Source: Nitrospirota bacterium
Lineage (GTDB): Bacteria; Nitrospirota; Nitrospiria; Nitrospirales; Nitrospiraceae
NCBI GenBank assembly: GCA_040755395.1
Contig: JBFMAX010000010.1
Span: forward strand, 90,136-148,659
Reading direction: 5' to 3'
DNA length: 58,524 bases
A program made the translations under genes and the position numbers. The notes beneath the pieces are model-generated. The model saw only the letters and a program-made list of their open reading frames with translations, had not been told where the DNA came from and made no database searches. Below, piece by piece: positions 26,897 through 35,627 of the stretch; position 1 is the stretch's first letter; each line of letters opens with the position of its first letter.

Positions 26897-27919
26897 ATGC
26901 GACGCGGTATGTCAGCATCCGGCCGGGCGGCGATCGGACCGGTCGCGCTGTGGGTCCTTGCGGGGTTGTCGGTGAGCGGCTGCGCGACATCGCCCGACCT
27001 GGATGTCATGATCGAGGAAACTCCCCGGGGCGCGGTCTACCTGGAACGCCTCCCCGATCGGTCGGTCCAGGCCGCCCATCCCATCACCCTGGCCCCGGAG
27101 ACGCTCGCCCGGGTCCTGCGAGGCGTGATGGTTCACGATGACAGAATCGCTCTCCAATCTCTCTTGAGCGATCAACCGAGATCGACGCGGGTCTTTTCGG
27201 AGGAGGACATCGGATTTCTTGCGCCGCTCCTGGCGACGGCGCTCTCCCGGGCGGCTCCGGACCAGCGAGTCGGATTCCGCGTCGTCGCGCACGGAGATCC
27301 TTCGTATTCCACCCGGGCCGGCGCAGGGCTTGGTTCGTCGGAACCGCCGCTGGCTCTTTCGCCCCGCGAAGTGACCGCAGGAACGCTGTTCGCCCACGGC
27401 CTGTCGCTCCATCTGACCCTCACGCAGTATCGCCGACGAGCCGAGCGCGCGGACACCATCAACATGGCCAATCGCCGGTTGCCCGATCCTTCGGGGCTCA
27501 ACCAGCGGACGGTCTTTTTCGTTCCCGCGACCGCGCGGCGCGACGACTCCTATCGAACGACGCAGGCGGAGGACACCACCCTGGTCATCGATTACGACCT
27601 GCTGGCCAGGCTGCCGCGGTCGGAAATGGAACCAACTCCCGCAGCCGCCCAAACCGGCAGGCCCGCCGGGTCTACTCGTCCGCCCGCCCCCATCACCCCA
27701 CCGGCCGCGGATCAACCGCCCTCCGCTGCGGCCTCCGACCCGCACGAGGAAGAGCTCCGCGCGATCAAGGATCTGATCATCAAGAAGGATATGGAACTGG
27801 AGGAACTGAAGAAGGAACTGCAGGAGATCCGGCGTCACCTCGCCGACCGCGACGCCGAGACGGGCAGCGTGAAACGCAAGAGCAGGCCGGGCCCGAAGGG
27901 TCAGGACACGACACCGTAA
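26897..27919 (+). CDS. Putative lipoprotein of unknown function with C-terminal coiled coil
   Basis: This is the only plus-strand gene in the window. The 340-aa product has an N-terminal hydrophobic segment ending in the lipobox SVSGC with Cys29, so it is probably a lipid-anchored envelope protein. Residues 30-225 form a mixed domain I do not recognise (it includes SPREVTAGTLFAHGLSLHLTLT). A Pro/Ala-rich linker (about 235-275) and a charged coiled coil follow (LRAIKDLIIKKDMELEELKK, about 285-315), then a basic tail. It is divergent from the porin-urt operon and convergent, 15 nt apart, with the ANTAR gene. The start at 26897 is the first ATG; a second ATG is four codons in. Confidence 0.75.
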   Translation: MRRGMSASGRAAIGPVALWVLAGLSVSGCATSPDLDVMIEETPRGAVYLERLPDRSVQAAHPITLAPETLARVLRGVMVHDDRIALQSLLSDQPRSTRVFSEEDIGFLAPLLATALSRAAPDQRVGFRVVAHGDPSYSTRAGAGLGSSEPPLALSPREVTAGTLFAHGLSLHLTLTQYRRRAERADTINMANRRLPDPSGLNQRTVFFVPATARRDDSYRTTQAEDTTLVIDYDLLARLPRSEMEPTPAAAQTGRPAGSTRPPAPITPPAADQPPSAAASDPHEEELRAIKDLIIKKDMELEELKKELQEIRRHLADRDAETGSVKRKSRPGPKGQDTTP

Positions 27920-27934
27920 CGGTCATTCTTCCCT

Positions 27935-29200
27935 TTACATCTTTTGCCGTTCGGCTCTTTCCTCGATCTCTCCCGCCAGCAGGATCGCTTCCGCGATTTC
28001 CCGCATGGACTTGCGCAGATCCATGCTCTGCCGCTGAATCAGCTTGAAGGCTTCTTCCTCCGAAAGTTTCTTGGACCGCATGAGATAGCCCTTGGCCCGT
28101 TCGAGCAGCTTCCGCACCGCCAGCGCTTCCTGCATTTCGAACGACTTCTCCATCAGCGTCGTGTGCTCGATCGCGATGGCCGCCTGGTTGGCGATCGCCT
28201 GCAGGAGCTTGACCTCTTCGGCCGTGAAGTTGTGCGGCACGGAGGTATAGCTGTTGATCACGCCGACGGCTTTGTCCCGGATCATCATGGGCACCGAGAG
28301 CAGCGAGCAGAGCCCTTCTTTCTTCGCCATGTCCGGATACATGTAGTCCCGCTCTTTGGTGACGTCCGGCACGATGATGGGCCGGCGTTCCTGGACCGCC
28401 CGTCCGCTGATGCTCTGCCCGACCTTGAGATTGGGCTTCCGGCGGTACGCCTCGCTCAAGCTCTGCGTCGCCACGATCCGCAACTCCCCGGTCGGCTCGT
28501 CCAGCAGCATGATGGAGCAGATTTTCGAGTTCATCATCTGCGCCGTCATCGTGACGATGAGTTGCAGCACATCCTCGATCAGGCGGTTCGAGGCGACGGT
28601 CTCCGATACCTGCGACAGGGTTTCCAGTTGCAGCGCCTTGCGCTTCATCTGGTCGTAGAGCCGCGCGTTTTCGATGGCCCCGCCGACCTGGTTGGCGATG
28701 GTGGAGAGCAGCGCCAACTCGTCCGGCCGGTAGCGTCGCGGCCGCTTGTGCTGCACGTTGATGACGCCCACGACTTCCTTCTTGGCCATGATCGGGACCG
28801 AGACGAACGCCTGGTAGCGGTCTTCCGGCAGATTGTGGAAGAACTTGAACCGCGGATCGTCGCTCGCATTGCTGGGGATCACGACCCGCGTGCGCTCGCG
28901 CGCGACCCACCCGGTGATGCCCTCGCCGAGACCGATCGTGATCCGGCCGATCAGCTTGGGATGGGGATTTTTCGACGCCCGCAGGATCAATTCATCGTGG
29001 CTGTCGGAGAGCAGGTACAGGAGACAGGCGTCGGCCTTGGTCACTTCGACCACCACTTCGACGATGTGCTTGAGCACCGCCTCGAGATCCAGCGTGTTGG
29101 TGATGGACTCGCTGATGCGATGCAGCACGTCCACCTCGCGCGTCTTCTCGCGCAAGGCCTGTTCCAACTGAGCCACGGATTGTCGGCGCTTGGACTCCAT
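27935..29200 (-). CDS. GAF-GAF-ANTAR putative transcription antiterminator
   Basis: A 421-aa soluble protein. After a coiled N-terminus (about 1-30) come two GAF domains (about 35-180 and 205-350), linked by a helix. The C-terminus (about 360-405) is an ANTAR RNA-binding domain: LLERAKGYLMRSKKLSEEEA, then QRQSMDLRKSMREIAEAIL, matching the family's AKGxLM and Sm...dvAe features. ANTAR proteins bind paired hexaloop hairpins in RNA leaders and prevent termination. Three such leaders lie downstream in this window, before the urea, ammonium/glutamine and cyanate gene blocks, so this is the candidate regulator. The GAF ligand is unknown. No receiver or kinase domain is present, unlike EutV. It follows aroB by 54 nt. 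Confidence 0.9.
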   Translation of the reverse strand: MESKRRQSVAQLEQALREKTREVDVLHRISESITNTLDLEAVLKHIVEVVVEVTKADACLLYLLSDSHDELILRASKNPHPKLIGRITIGLGEGITGWVARERTRVVIPSNASDDPRFKFFHNLPEDRYQAFVSVPIMAKKEVVGVINVQHKRPRRYRPDELALLSTIANQVGGAIENARLYDQMKRKALQLETLSQVSETVASNRLIEDVLQLIVTMTAQMMNSKICSIMLLDEPTGELRIVATQSLSEAYRRKPNLKVGQSISGRAVQERRPIIVPDVTKERDYMYPDMAKKEGLCSLLSVPMMIRDKAVGVINSYTSVPHNFTAEEVKLLQAIANQAAIAIEHTTLMEKSFEMQEALAVRKLLERAKGYLMRSKKLSEEEAFKLIQRQSMDLRKSMREIAEAILLAGEIEERAERQKM

Positions 29201-29204
29201 CGGA

Positions 29205-29254
29205 TTGCTTTATCCCGTTACCCCGTTCCCCCTCTACCCCGTTCCCCTTACCCC
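29205..29254. repeat. GTTACCCC octamer-like array between aroB and the ANTAR gene
   Basis: Words GTTACCCC, GTTCCCCC, TCTACCCC, GTTCCCC, TTACCCC run in tandem at about 29216-29254. No promoter was recognised, so the ANTAR gene may be transcribed with aroC-aroB. Confidence 0.6.
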
Positions 29255-30364
29255 TTATCTCTTGCTTGTCGACCGCCGCCCCACGAACCACTGCCGGCAA
29301 ACGTCACGTGCCAATGGCGCGATCCTGACCCGGCCTATCCGCTCCGGCCATACGCCGTAGACCGTCCCGCCCGCCACTTTCTTGTCGTGCTGCATGGCCT
29401 TCCAGAGCGCGCTGAACGGCACCTGGGGCATGGTGTCTGACAGGCCCGCGGCGCGCACCAGTCCCCGCAGGCGACCCACGACTTCCCGACCGCAGATCCC
29501 GAGATGCCGGGCGAGATCGGCTTCCTGCACCATCCCGATGGCGACCGCTTCCCCGTGAATGAGCGACCGGTATCCTCCGAGGGCCTCCAACGCATGCCCG
29601 ATGGTATGCCCGTAATTGAGGACCCGCCGGCGATCGGATTCCCGTTCGTCCTCGGCCACGACCTGCGCCTTGATTTCGCAGGACCGCTTGATGATCTGAA
29701 CCACCGGCTCCGGCTCCATCCGCAGGAGCGCCTCCACGTGTTTTTCCAGATAGGCAAAAAAGGGTTCGTCCGCAATCATGCCGTACTTGATGACCTCGGC
29801 CAGGCCGCCCACCCATTCCCGTTTGGGGAGCGTTCTCAACGTGTCAGGATCGATGAGCACCGCTCGCGGCTGGTGGAACGCGCCGATCAGATTTTTTCCG
29901 AGGGGATGGTCGACGCCGGTTTTTCCTCCGACGCTGGAATCGACCTGGGCGACCAAGGTTGTGGGGACCTGTATGAAAGGGATTCCTCGGAGATAGATCG
30001 CGGCGGCGAAGCCGGTGAGATCCCCGATGACGCCGCCTCCCAGGGCGACCAGGGCCGATCGACGTTCGAACCCGGCGCGGATCAGTTCGTCCAAGATGTC
30101 GAACACCGACCGCAGCGTCTTGCTCCGTTCGCCCGCCGGCAGGACGATCGGCACCGCCCGGAAGCCGGCGGCCTTGACCGACTTCACAACCCGCGGCAGG
30201 TACCGCTCCGCCACGTTGCGGTCCGTGACGATCCCGACTTTGTCTGAGAGCCCGAGCCGGTCGAGGGTGGTCCCGACTTCTTGCAGCGTCCCGCGCGCGA
30301 TACGAATGTCGTAGCTTCGCTCGGCGAGCGAGACCCGAACCGTGTACTCCCCGATAGGATCCAT
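29255..30364 (-). CDS. aroB: 3-dehydroquinate synthase
   Basis: Second step of the shikimate pathway, converting DAHP to 3-dehydroquinate using NAD+ and a divalent metal. About 370 aa. The NAD-binding ALGGGVIGDLTGFAAAIYLRG motif, the catalytic KTGVDHPLGKNLIGAFHQP segment, and the metal-binding residues of LNYGHTIGHALEA and HGEAVAIGM are intact. The frame could start at a GTG four codons earlier (30376); the ATG at 30364 is used here and no ribosome site settles it. It lies after aroC, as in many genomes where aroB follows pil genes. The gap to aroC (155 nt) holds an inverted repeat. Confidence 0.96.
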   Translation of the reverse strand: MDPIGEYTVRVSLAERSYDIRIARGTLQEVGTTLDRLGLSDKVGIVTDRNVAERYLPRVVKSVKAAGFRAVPIVLPAGERSKTLRSVFDILDELIRAGFERRSALVALGGGVIGDLTGFAAAIYLRGIPFIQVPTTLVAQVDSSVGGKTGVDHPLGKNLIGAFHQPRAVLIDPDTLRTLPKREWVGGLAEVIKYGMIADEPFFAYLEKHVEALLRMEPEPVVQIIKRSCEIKAQVVAEDERESDRRRVLNYGHTIGHALEALGGYRSLIHGEAVAIGMVQEADLARHLGICGREVVGRLRGLVRAAGLSDTMPQVPFSALWKAMQHDKKVAGGTVYGVWPERIGRVRIAPLARDVCRQWFVGRRSTSKR

Positions 30365-30395
30365 GGTATCCGACACAGAAGCGTCTATTGTCCGA

Positions 30396-30451
30396 CCGAT
30401 CGCCTGCGCCAGGCCTCGCTGCCTCTTGCCGTTGGCAAGCCGGACGATCGG
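30396..30451. repeat. Inverted repeat between aroC and aroB
   Basis: CCGATCG at 30396-30402 pairs with CGATCGG at 30445-30451, and a smaller CTTGCC/GGCAAG stem lies inside. There is no U-tract, so a terminator is not indicated. It may be a REP-like hairpin. Confidence 0.5.
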
Positions 30452-30519
30452 CTGCGCTGTCTCAGCGGAAGAAGAGAGCGGTTAAAACGCGGAGGATGGT
30501 AGCACACCCCAGAGGGAAA

Positions 30520-31680
30520 CTAAAAGGCTTTTACGTAAGCCTGATACGCAGCAAAGTTGCGCTTCATCTCTTCCAAACTGTCGCCCCCGAACTTCTCGAT
30601 CAGCGCATTGGCCATCTCGAAGGCGACCACCGCCTCCCCGACCACGCCGGCGGCCGGCACGGTGCAGATATCGGAACGTTCCACCGTGGCGTCGAAGGGT
30701 TCCTTGGTCTCGATGTCCACGCTCTTCTTGGGACTGTACAGGGTCGAGATCGGCTTCATGGCCACCCGAATGACGATGGGCTGGCCATTGGTGATTCCGC
30801 CTTCCAGCCCTCCGGCGTTGTTGGTCTTGCGGACGAACTCCCGGCGCGTATGGTCGTAATAAATCTCGTCGTGGACTTCCGATCCGAAGCGGCGGGCCGC
30901 TTCGAACCCCATGCCGATCTCCACCCCTTTCATGGCCTGGATGCTCATCGCCGCCATGGCAAGGCGCGCGCTGAGCCGCCGGTCCCATTGCGCGTAGGAC
31001 CCCAGGCCGATCGGGGGGTTCGTCACGACGACCTCGAAAACCCCCCCGAGCGTATCGCCCCGGTGTTTGGCCGTTCTGATCTGTTCCACCATTTTCGCGC
31101 CGGCCTCCGGATCGGGCGAACGGACGTCCGACGCCTCGGCCCGTTCATAGGCTTCGACCGGATCGTCGCATCGTTTTGCGGCGACGCCGCCGATCTCCAC
31201 CGTGTAGCTGATCACCCGCATCCCGAAGTGAGTCAACAACGCCTTGGCCACTCCGCCGATCGCCACGCGGATCGCCGTTTCCCTGGCGCTCGCTTTTTCG
31301 AGGACGTTCCGAATGTCCCGATGGCCGTATTTGATGGCCCCGACCAAATCGGCGTGGCCCGGACGCGGTCTGGTGACCACTTTTTCCGGAGGGACCGGCC
31401 CCGGCTCGACGGCCATGACGTCCTTCCAATTTTCCCAATCCTTGTTCGCGATGAGCAGACCGATCGGATTGCCGATGGTCTGTCCTTTTCGTACCCCGCA
31501 CGCGAACTCGACCCGGTCTTCCTCCACGCGCATACGACCGCCCCGCCCGTAGCCCTTCTGGCGGCGGGCCAGGTCATGGTTGATCATGTCGGGTGTCAGC
31601 GGAAGCCCGGCGGGAACGCCTTCCAGGATGGCGACGAGATACTTGCCGTGGGATTCGCCTCCGTTCAAATAGCGCAACAT
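30520..31680 (-). CDS. aroC: Chorismate synthase
   Basis: Last step of the shikimate pathway, making chorismate from EPSP with reduced FMN. It is 386 aa. The signature GESHGKYLVAILEGVPAG at the N-terminus, the RPGHADLVGAIKYGHRDIRN motif and the SARETAIRVAIG block are all present, as are the late GGLEGGITNGQPIVIRVAMKP residues. It lies 43 nt after pilQ and 155 nt before aroB. Function is certain by family. Confidence 0.98.
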   Translation of the reverse strand: MLRYLNGGESHGKYLVAILEGVPAGLPLTPDMINHDLARRQKGYGRGGRMRVEEDRVEFACGVRKGQTIGNPIGLLIANKDWENWKDVMAVEPGPVPPEKVVTRPRPGHADLVGAIKYGHRDIRNVLEKASARETAIRVAIGGVAKALLTHFGMRVISYTVEIGGVAAKRCDDPVEAYERAEASDVRSPDPEAGAKMVEQIRTAKHRGDTLGGVFEVVVTNPPIGLGSYAQWDRRLSARLAMAAMSIQAMKGVEIGMGFEAARRFGSEVHDEIYYDHTRREFVRKTNNAGGLEGGITNGQPIVIRVAMKPISTLYSPKKSVDIETKEPFDATVERSDICTVPAAGVVGEAVVAFEMANALIEKFGGDSLEEMKRNFAAYQAYVKAF

Positions 31681-31723
31681 AATGAGCTACCCGGGGACTT
31701 GTAGCTCTTTGCGGCGGCGGGTG

Positions 31724-33790
31724 TCAAGAACTCTTCACGATGGTCGGCGTCAAGAAGATGAGCAGTTCCTGTTTGGTTACACTCTCGGTTTTATTCTTAA
31801 AGAGCCAGCCGAGGACCGGAATGCGGGACAGATACGGAACCCCCGCCACCGTATTGGTCTGGGTATCGACAAACACACCGCCGATAACCATGGTCTCCCC
31901 GTCCCGGACCAGCACTTGGGTGGTGGCCTCACGCCGATCGATGCTGGGCCCGGCCGGATTGCTCCTCGCCCCGACCGCGTTCCGGGTCGCCCGGACCTTC
32001 AGCAGAATCTGCTTTCCGATCTCTTTGGGATCGCGAGAGGTAATCTGCGGCGTCACATTCAGCTCCAGATTCGCGTCCACGAAGGTCGTTTGCGTCCCCT
32101 GCAGCGACGTCGTCTGGAAAGGGATCGATTCGCCCTGCGCGATCTTCGCATCTCGCTTGTCCAGGGTCGTGACCTTGGGCGCCGCGATGACTTTGGTCAA
32201 ACCGAGCAACTCGCCGGCCGAGAGCCTGAGATCGAGCAGAGCTCCGTCGGCTTTGCCGAACGTGAAACCTGCCCCGGGAATCGCTGAAAGTCCCGAGACA
32301 GCCGCGGGAAGATTTACAAGAAAGTTGGTTGCCGCATCGCTTAGTTCTTTTCCGCTCCCAAAGGCAGTTGACGTGCCGGTCAGAGTGGTTCCAGCACCAG
32401 TTCGAAAATTTGCCACTCCAAACGATGGTCCAGAATTCAGGCTTTGCATTCCCCATTGAATACCCAAGGATCGAGAATACGTCGTGTCCGCCTGAACGAT
32501 CCGCGCCTCGATCTGCACTTGCGGCGACTCCAAGTCCAAACCTTCGACCAATTGCTTCACGACCGCTATCTGCGATTCGGCATCCTTCACCACCAGCGCA
32601 TTGCTGGCGACATTGAAGTTCATGGTGCCCCGCGGGCTCAGGTACTGTCGCAACGAGGTCATGAGCTCCTGGGCGTTGACATTGCGAATATAAAAGACCC
32701 GCGTGACCAACGGCTCCGCTTTTGTCTTGGATTCCTTGACCCGCGCTTCGTCGTCTTGTTGCTTGGCGATGTTGGACAAGGTATCGACCCAGACGATGTT
32801 GCCTTGTTTGATCATGCCCAAGCCGTTCATGCGCAGCAACATGTCCAACGCCTGGTCCCAAGGCACGCTGACCAGTTTCATGGTGACTTTGGCCTTGACC
32901 CCTTCTCCCACCACGATGTTGAACCCGCTGACCTCGGCGATCAGACGCAGCACGTTCGTGATGTCGGCCTGTTGAAAATCGAGCGAAATTCTCCGGCCGA
33001 CAAACCGGGTTTGGCCGGTCACGATGTCGGGCTCCCTGCTTTCCTTGCTCTCTTTGTCGTCCGGTTCCGTCGCCATTTGCACGAGTCGAGGCGCGACCGC
33101 ACGCCGAACAGGGCGTTCGGACCAGAGGATCGGTTTGAACGCCGGTTTGTTGCCGGCGTCGCCCGCCGCTTTCGTCGCCCCAATCGCCTGAGCGGCTCGT
33201 TCCAGATCGCGCATCACTGTGGTTCCTGAAACAGCGGGGAACGCCGGCTCCGGCCGGCGCATCAAGTTGACGACGACCTGCCCGTTTTCGAGACGCACGT
33301 CATATCGAGCTGGCTGAGGCAGATCGAACACCAGCCGAATCTTATCCGGATGGTTGCCGATCCTGATCTGCTTCAAGAGTTCATGGTCGACGGCGAGAAT
33401 CGGGAACCGGACGGCCGATGCCGCATTGGGCAGGTCCAGGACGAGGCGATGGCCGTCAATCAACCGGTCGCGATATTTGAACGAACCTTCGCCGGAGACG
33501 AGCACGGTGACCTGATTTTCGCCACGTTTCACTTCGATTTGCCCGACGATCCCGGCATGCGCACGTGTCCGAACTGGCAAGCCCGCTTCGTGCAACGCTG
33601 GTCCCATATCGTCTGTCACATCGGCAGCTCCACGTCCCGGAACCTGTGTATCGATGCTTCCGACGCCGTCAAGAGTTCCGACCGCCTCATGGACAGTGTC
33701 TGTGCTGCCGAATGCAAGCGCGGCGCTCCAGATCGTCAGACACGCGACCCAGCTCAGTACAAGTGGTGAACGGCGACGTATGCGGCTCAT
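31724..33790 (-). CDS. pilQ: Type IV pilus secretin
   Basis: Outer-membrane secretin through which the type IV pilus passes. It is 688 aa. A signal sequence (about residues 10-28) is followed by AMIN-type peptidoglycan-binding sequence (FKYRDRLIDGHRLVLDLPNA), an STN/N0 domain (ISLDFQQADITNVLRLIAEV), an N1 domain, and the secretin core ending in the conserved MVIGGVFVDTQTN and VPYLSRIPVLGWLFKN motifs. It overlaps the pilP stop by four bases, showing translational coupling in pilMNOPQ. PilQ genes are usually of this size. Confidence 0.96.
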   Translation of the reverse strand: MSRIRRRSPLVLSWVACLTIWSAALAFGSTDTVHEAVGTLDGVGSIDTQVPGRGAADVTDDMGPALHEAGLPVRTRAHAGIVGQIEVKRGENQVTVLVSGEGSFKYRDRLIDGHRLVLDLPNAASAVRFPILAVDHELLKQIRIGNHPDKIRLVFDLPQPARYDVRLENGQVVVNLMRRPEPAFPAVSGTTVMRDLERAAQAIGATKAAGDAGNKPAFKPILWSERPVRRAVAPRLVQMATEPDDKESKESREPDIVTGQTRFVGRRISLDFQQADITNVLRLIAEVSGFNIVVGEGVKAKVTMKLVSVPWDQALDMLLRMNGLGMIKQGNIVWVDTLSNIAKQQDDEARVKESKTKAEPLVTRVFYIRNVNAQELMTSLRQYLSPRGTMNFNVASNALVVKDAESQIAVVKQLVEGLDLESPQVQIEARIVQADTTYSRSLGIQWGMQSLNSGPSFGVANFRTGAGTTLTGTSTAFGSGKELSDAATNFLVNLPAAVSGLSAIPGAGFTFGKADGALLDLRLSAGELLGLTKVIAAPKVTTLDKRDAKIAQGESIPFQTTSLQGTQTTFVDANLELNVTPQITSRDPKEIGKQILLKVRATRNAVGARSNPAGPSIDRREATTQVLVRDGETMVIGGVFVDTQTNTVAGVPYLSRIPVLGWLFKNKTESVTKQELLIFLTPTIVKSS

Positions 33791-34452
33791 TCTGGGCCCT
33801 CTTTCGCATGCAGAAGCTTGACGTATTCCCGCTCCTGCTTTTTTCCATAAATGTCCGTGAACCGTTCCTGCACGATGATGCCTCGCTCCGTAATCGCGCT
33901 GACCACGCCGTTGTTCGGACCAATGCGCGTCCCGCGTCGGACCGCATAGCCTTTCCCATCCGGAGTCTGCACCATCGCGGTGTACCCGTACGCGCCCCAG
34001 ACGATTCCAATGAGGGTTAACTCGGTCAGGCCGACCCGTTGAAGCGGGGGTAAATTCTCATCCGCCGGACCTACTCCCTGCCCCTGCTGCACGATGGGCG
34101 CAAAGGGATCGCGCCGCCCGGAGGGGTCGTACGAGAATCCGCCCGTGCCGGCCGGCAGAGCGGGCTCACCGGGCGACCCGATCGGCTCGATCGGCGGTGA
34201 TGCCGCAACACTGCTCGGAGCCTGTCTAGGCACATCCGTCATCGGGGTCACTTTCAGCGAGTCGGGCCTCATCTGGTTGATCTGTCCCATGTGCTGAGCT
34301 GCGGCGGCATCCTGCGAGAGGGCGTGATCGCACCCGAACAGCCCAACCCAAACGACGACGCCCCAGCCAAGGACAACGGCGAGCGTCAACGGACATCCGC
34401 TCCTGGCGAGATTCTTCCCATACGATCGCCTTATCAATAATCCGCTGGCCAT
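33787..34452 (-). CDS. pilP: Type IV pilus assembly lipoprotein
   Basis: Inner-membrane lipoprotein linking PilN/PilO to the secretin. From the ATG at 34452 it is 221 aa with a lipobox VGLFGC (Cys41). The PilP domain occupies the C-terminal half (GRRDPFAPIVQQG, LTLIGIVWGAYGYTAMVQTPDGKGYAVRRGTRIG). The frame is open to 34524, but those codons overlap pilO and add nothing conserved. A Pro-rich linker lies between the anchor and the domain, as expected for reaching across the periplasm. Confidence 0.92.
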   Translation of the reverse strand: MASGLLIRRSYGKNLARSGCPLTLAVVLGWGVVVWVGLFGCDHALSQDAAAAQHMGQINQMRPDSLKVTPMTDVPRQAPSSVAASPPIEPIGSPGEPALPAGTGGFSYDPSGRRDPFAPIVQQGQGVGPADENLPPLQRVGLTELTLIGIVWGAYGYTAMVQTPDGKGYAVRRGTRIGPNNGVVSAITERGIIVQERFTDIYGKKQEREYVKLLHAKEGPE

Positions 34453-34462
34453 GTCTTCGACT

Positions 34463-35074
34463 TCATTTTTTGGCGGTAGATGTTCCCTTTTTTTCCTGCG
34501 GCGCTGCGAAGGCCACAAGGTCAAACACCGTTTGGGTCACCACCCGTCCCTGTTCGATACGCGGGGAGCCCATTTTGAGATCGGAGACGTTGATGATTCG
34601 AGGCAACTTATTGATCCGATCAAAAAACAGGGCCGCCGTATGATATCCGCCGGCCACCTCCACGCTGACGGGCATCCTGACAAAAAGCTTCGACGGATCT
34701 TCCGTTTGCGCGCCCGGCTTCCAGAGCTTGATATCCAATCCCAGCTTCACCCCGAGATCGGACAGTTGCTTGAGCAGCATCACCGCCTCTTCCTCGGGAG
34801 GAAGCCGTTCCTTTTTCTTGGCCAAATCGATCTCCAACTGCTTGTTCGCGGCGATCAACTCATCAAGGTGCTTCACCTTGATGGTCAAGGATTGAATGTC
34901 GGTGTCCAACTTGGCGATTTCGGTCTGCAGACCCGAGATGATCACGGTCTTGGGCTCGACGACGTAGTAATAGAATCCCACCACAATACCCGCAAGAAAA
35001 AGCCCCAGCAGCGCGATCTTCTGCGTCAGGGGAACGCTGCGGAGAGATTCAAGGTTGAGACCGGACAGCGCCAT
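34463..35074 (-). CDS. pilO: Type IV pilus assembly protein PilO
   Basis: Bitopic inner-membrane protein that pairs with PilN in the alignment complex. It is 203 aa, with one membrane helix at about residues 22-42 (KIALLGLFLAGIVVGFYYYV), a coiled coil at about 48-105, and a ferredoxin-like C-terminal domain. Its start lies one base after the pilN stop. The order pilM-N-O-P-Q is complete. Confidence comes largely from context plus the typical architecture. Confidence 0.92.
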   Translation of the reverse strand: MALSGLNLESLRSVPLTQKIALLGLFLAGIVVGFYYYVVEPKTVIISGLQTEIAKLDTDIQSLTIKVKHLDELIAANKQLEIDLAKKKERLPPEEEAVMLLKQLSDLGVKLGLDIKLWKPGAQTEDPSKLFVRMPVSVEVAGGYHTAALFFDRINKLPRIINVSDLKMGSPRIEQGRVVTQTVFDLVAFAAPQEKKGTSTAKK

Positions 35075-35075
35075 A

Positions 35076-35627
35076 TCAGCCTTTCAGTGCGAATCCGAGC
35101 TTAAACTGATACACGTTGATCTTGCTCTCTTGCGCAGAGCGGCTCTCCAACAACCTGATGTTGGCGAAATAATCCGTTCGTCGCAGGTTGTTGACGAATT
35201 CCACGATATCGTCGTTGGAAAGGGCCCGCCCTTCCAGCTCCACGTTATTGCCCTGCACGCTCAATCGGACAAGCCATACCTTCAGCGGTTCCAGACTCTG
35301 GCTGACGTAATCCAGGACACGGACGGGACCCGAACGCGATTTCTCTAACTGCTCGATGATACGATTCTTATCCTCGAGCAGCTTCTTCTTGGCTTCAAAA
35401 TCCTCGACCTGTTTGAGCTGCTCTTTGAGCAGCGCCAACTGCTTTTCTTTCTCCTGCTTCTCGGTCTGGTGTCGTTCGATCTCGTCGTCCAACGATGAAG
35501 AATACCACCAGCACCCGGCCAGAGTGATCACGAGAGCTCCGATCGCCAGCAACGCCTCGGCTCTGACATCCCACTGCTGCTTGGGCTTCCGTCCCTTCGG
35601 CCCCTGGAGGAGGTTGATTCTGATCAT
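35076..35627 (-). CDS. pilN: Type IV pilus assembly protein PilN
   Basis: Bitopic inner-membrane protein whose short cytoplasmic N-terminus binds PilM. It is 183 aa and begins MIRINLLQGPKGRK, matching the conserved INLLP-type PilM-binding peptide. A membrane helix (about 26-46) and a coiled coil (about 50-100) follow, then a periplasmic domain. The start overlaps the pilM stop by four bases (ATGA). Confidence 0.94.
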   Translation of the reverse strand: MIRINLLQGPKGRKPKQQWDVRAEALLAIGALVITLAGCWWYSSSLDDEIERHQTEKQEKEKQLALLKEQLKQVEDFEAKKKLLEDKNRIIEQLEKSRSGPVRVLDYVSQSLEPLKVWLVRLSVQGNNVELEGRALSNDDIVEFVNNLRRTDYFANIRLLESRSAQESKINVYQFKLGFALKG

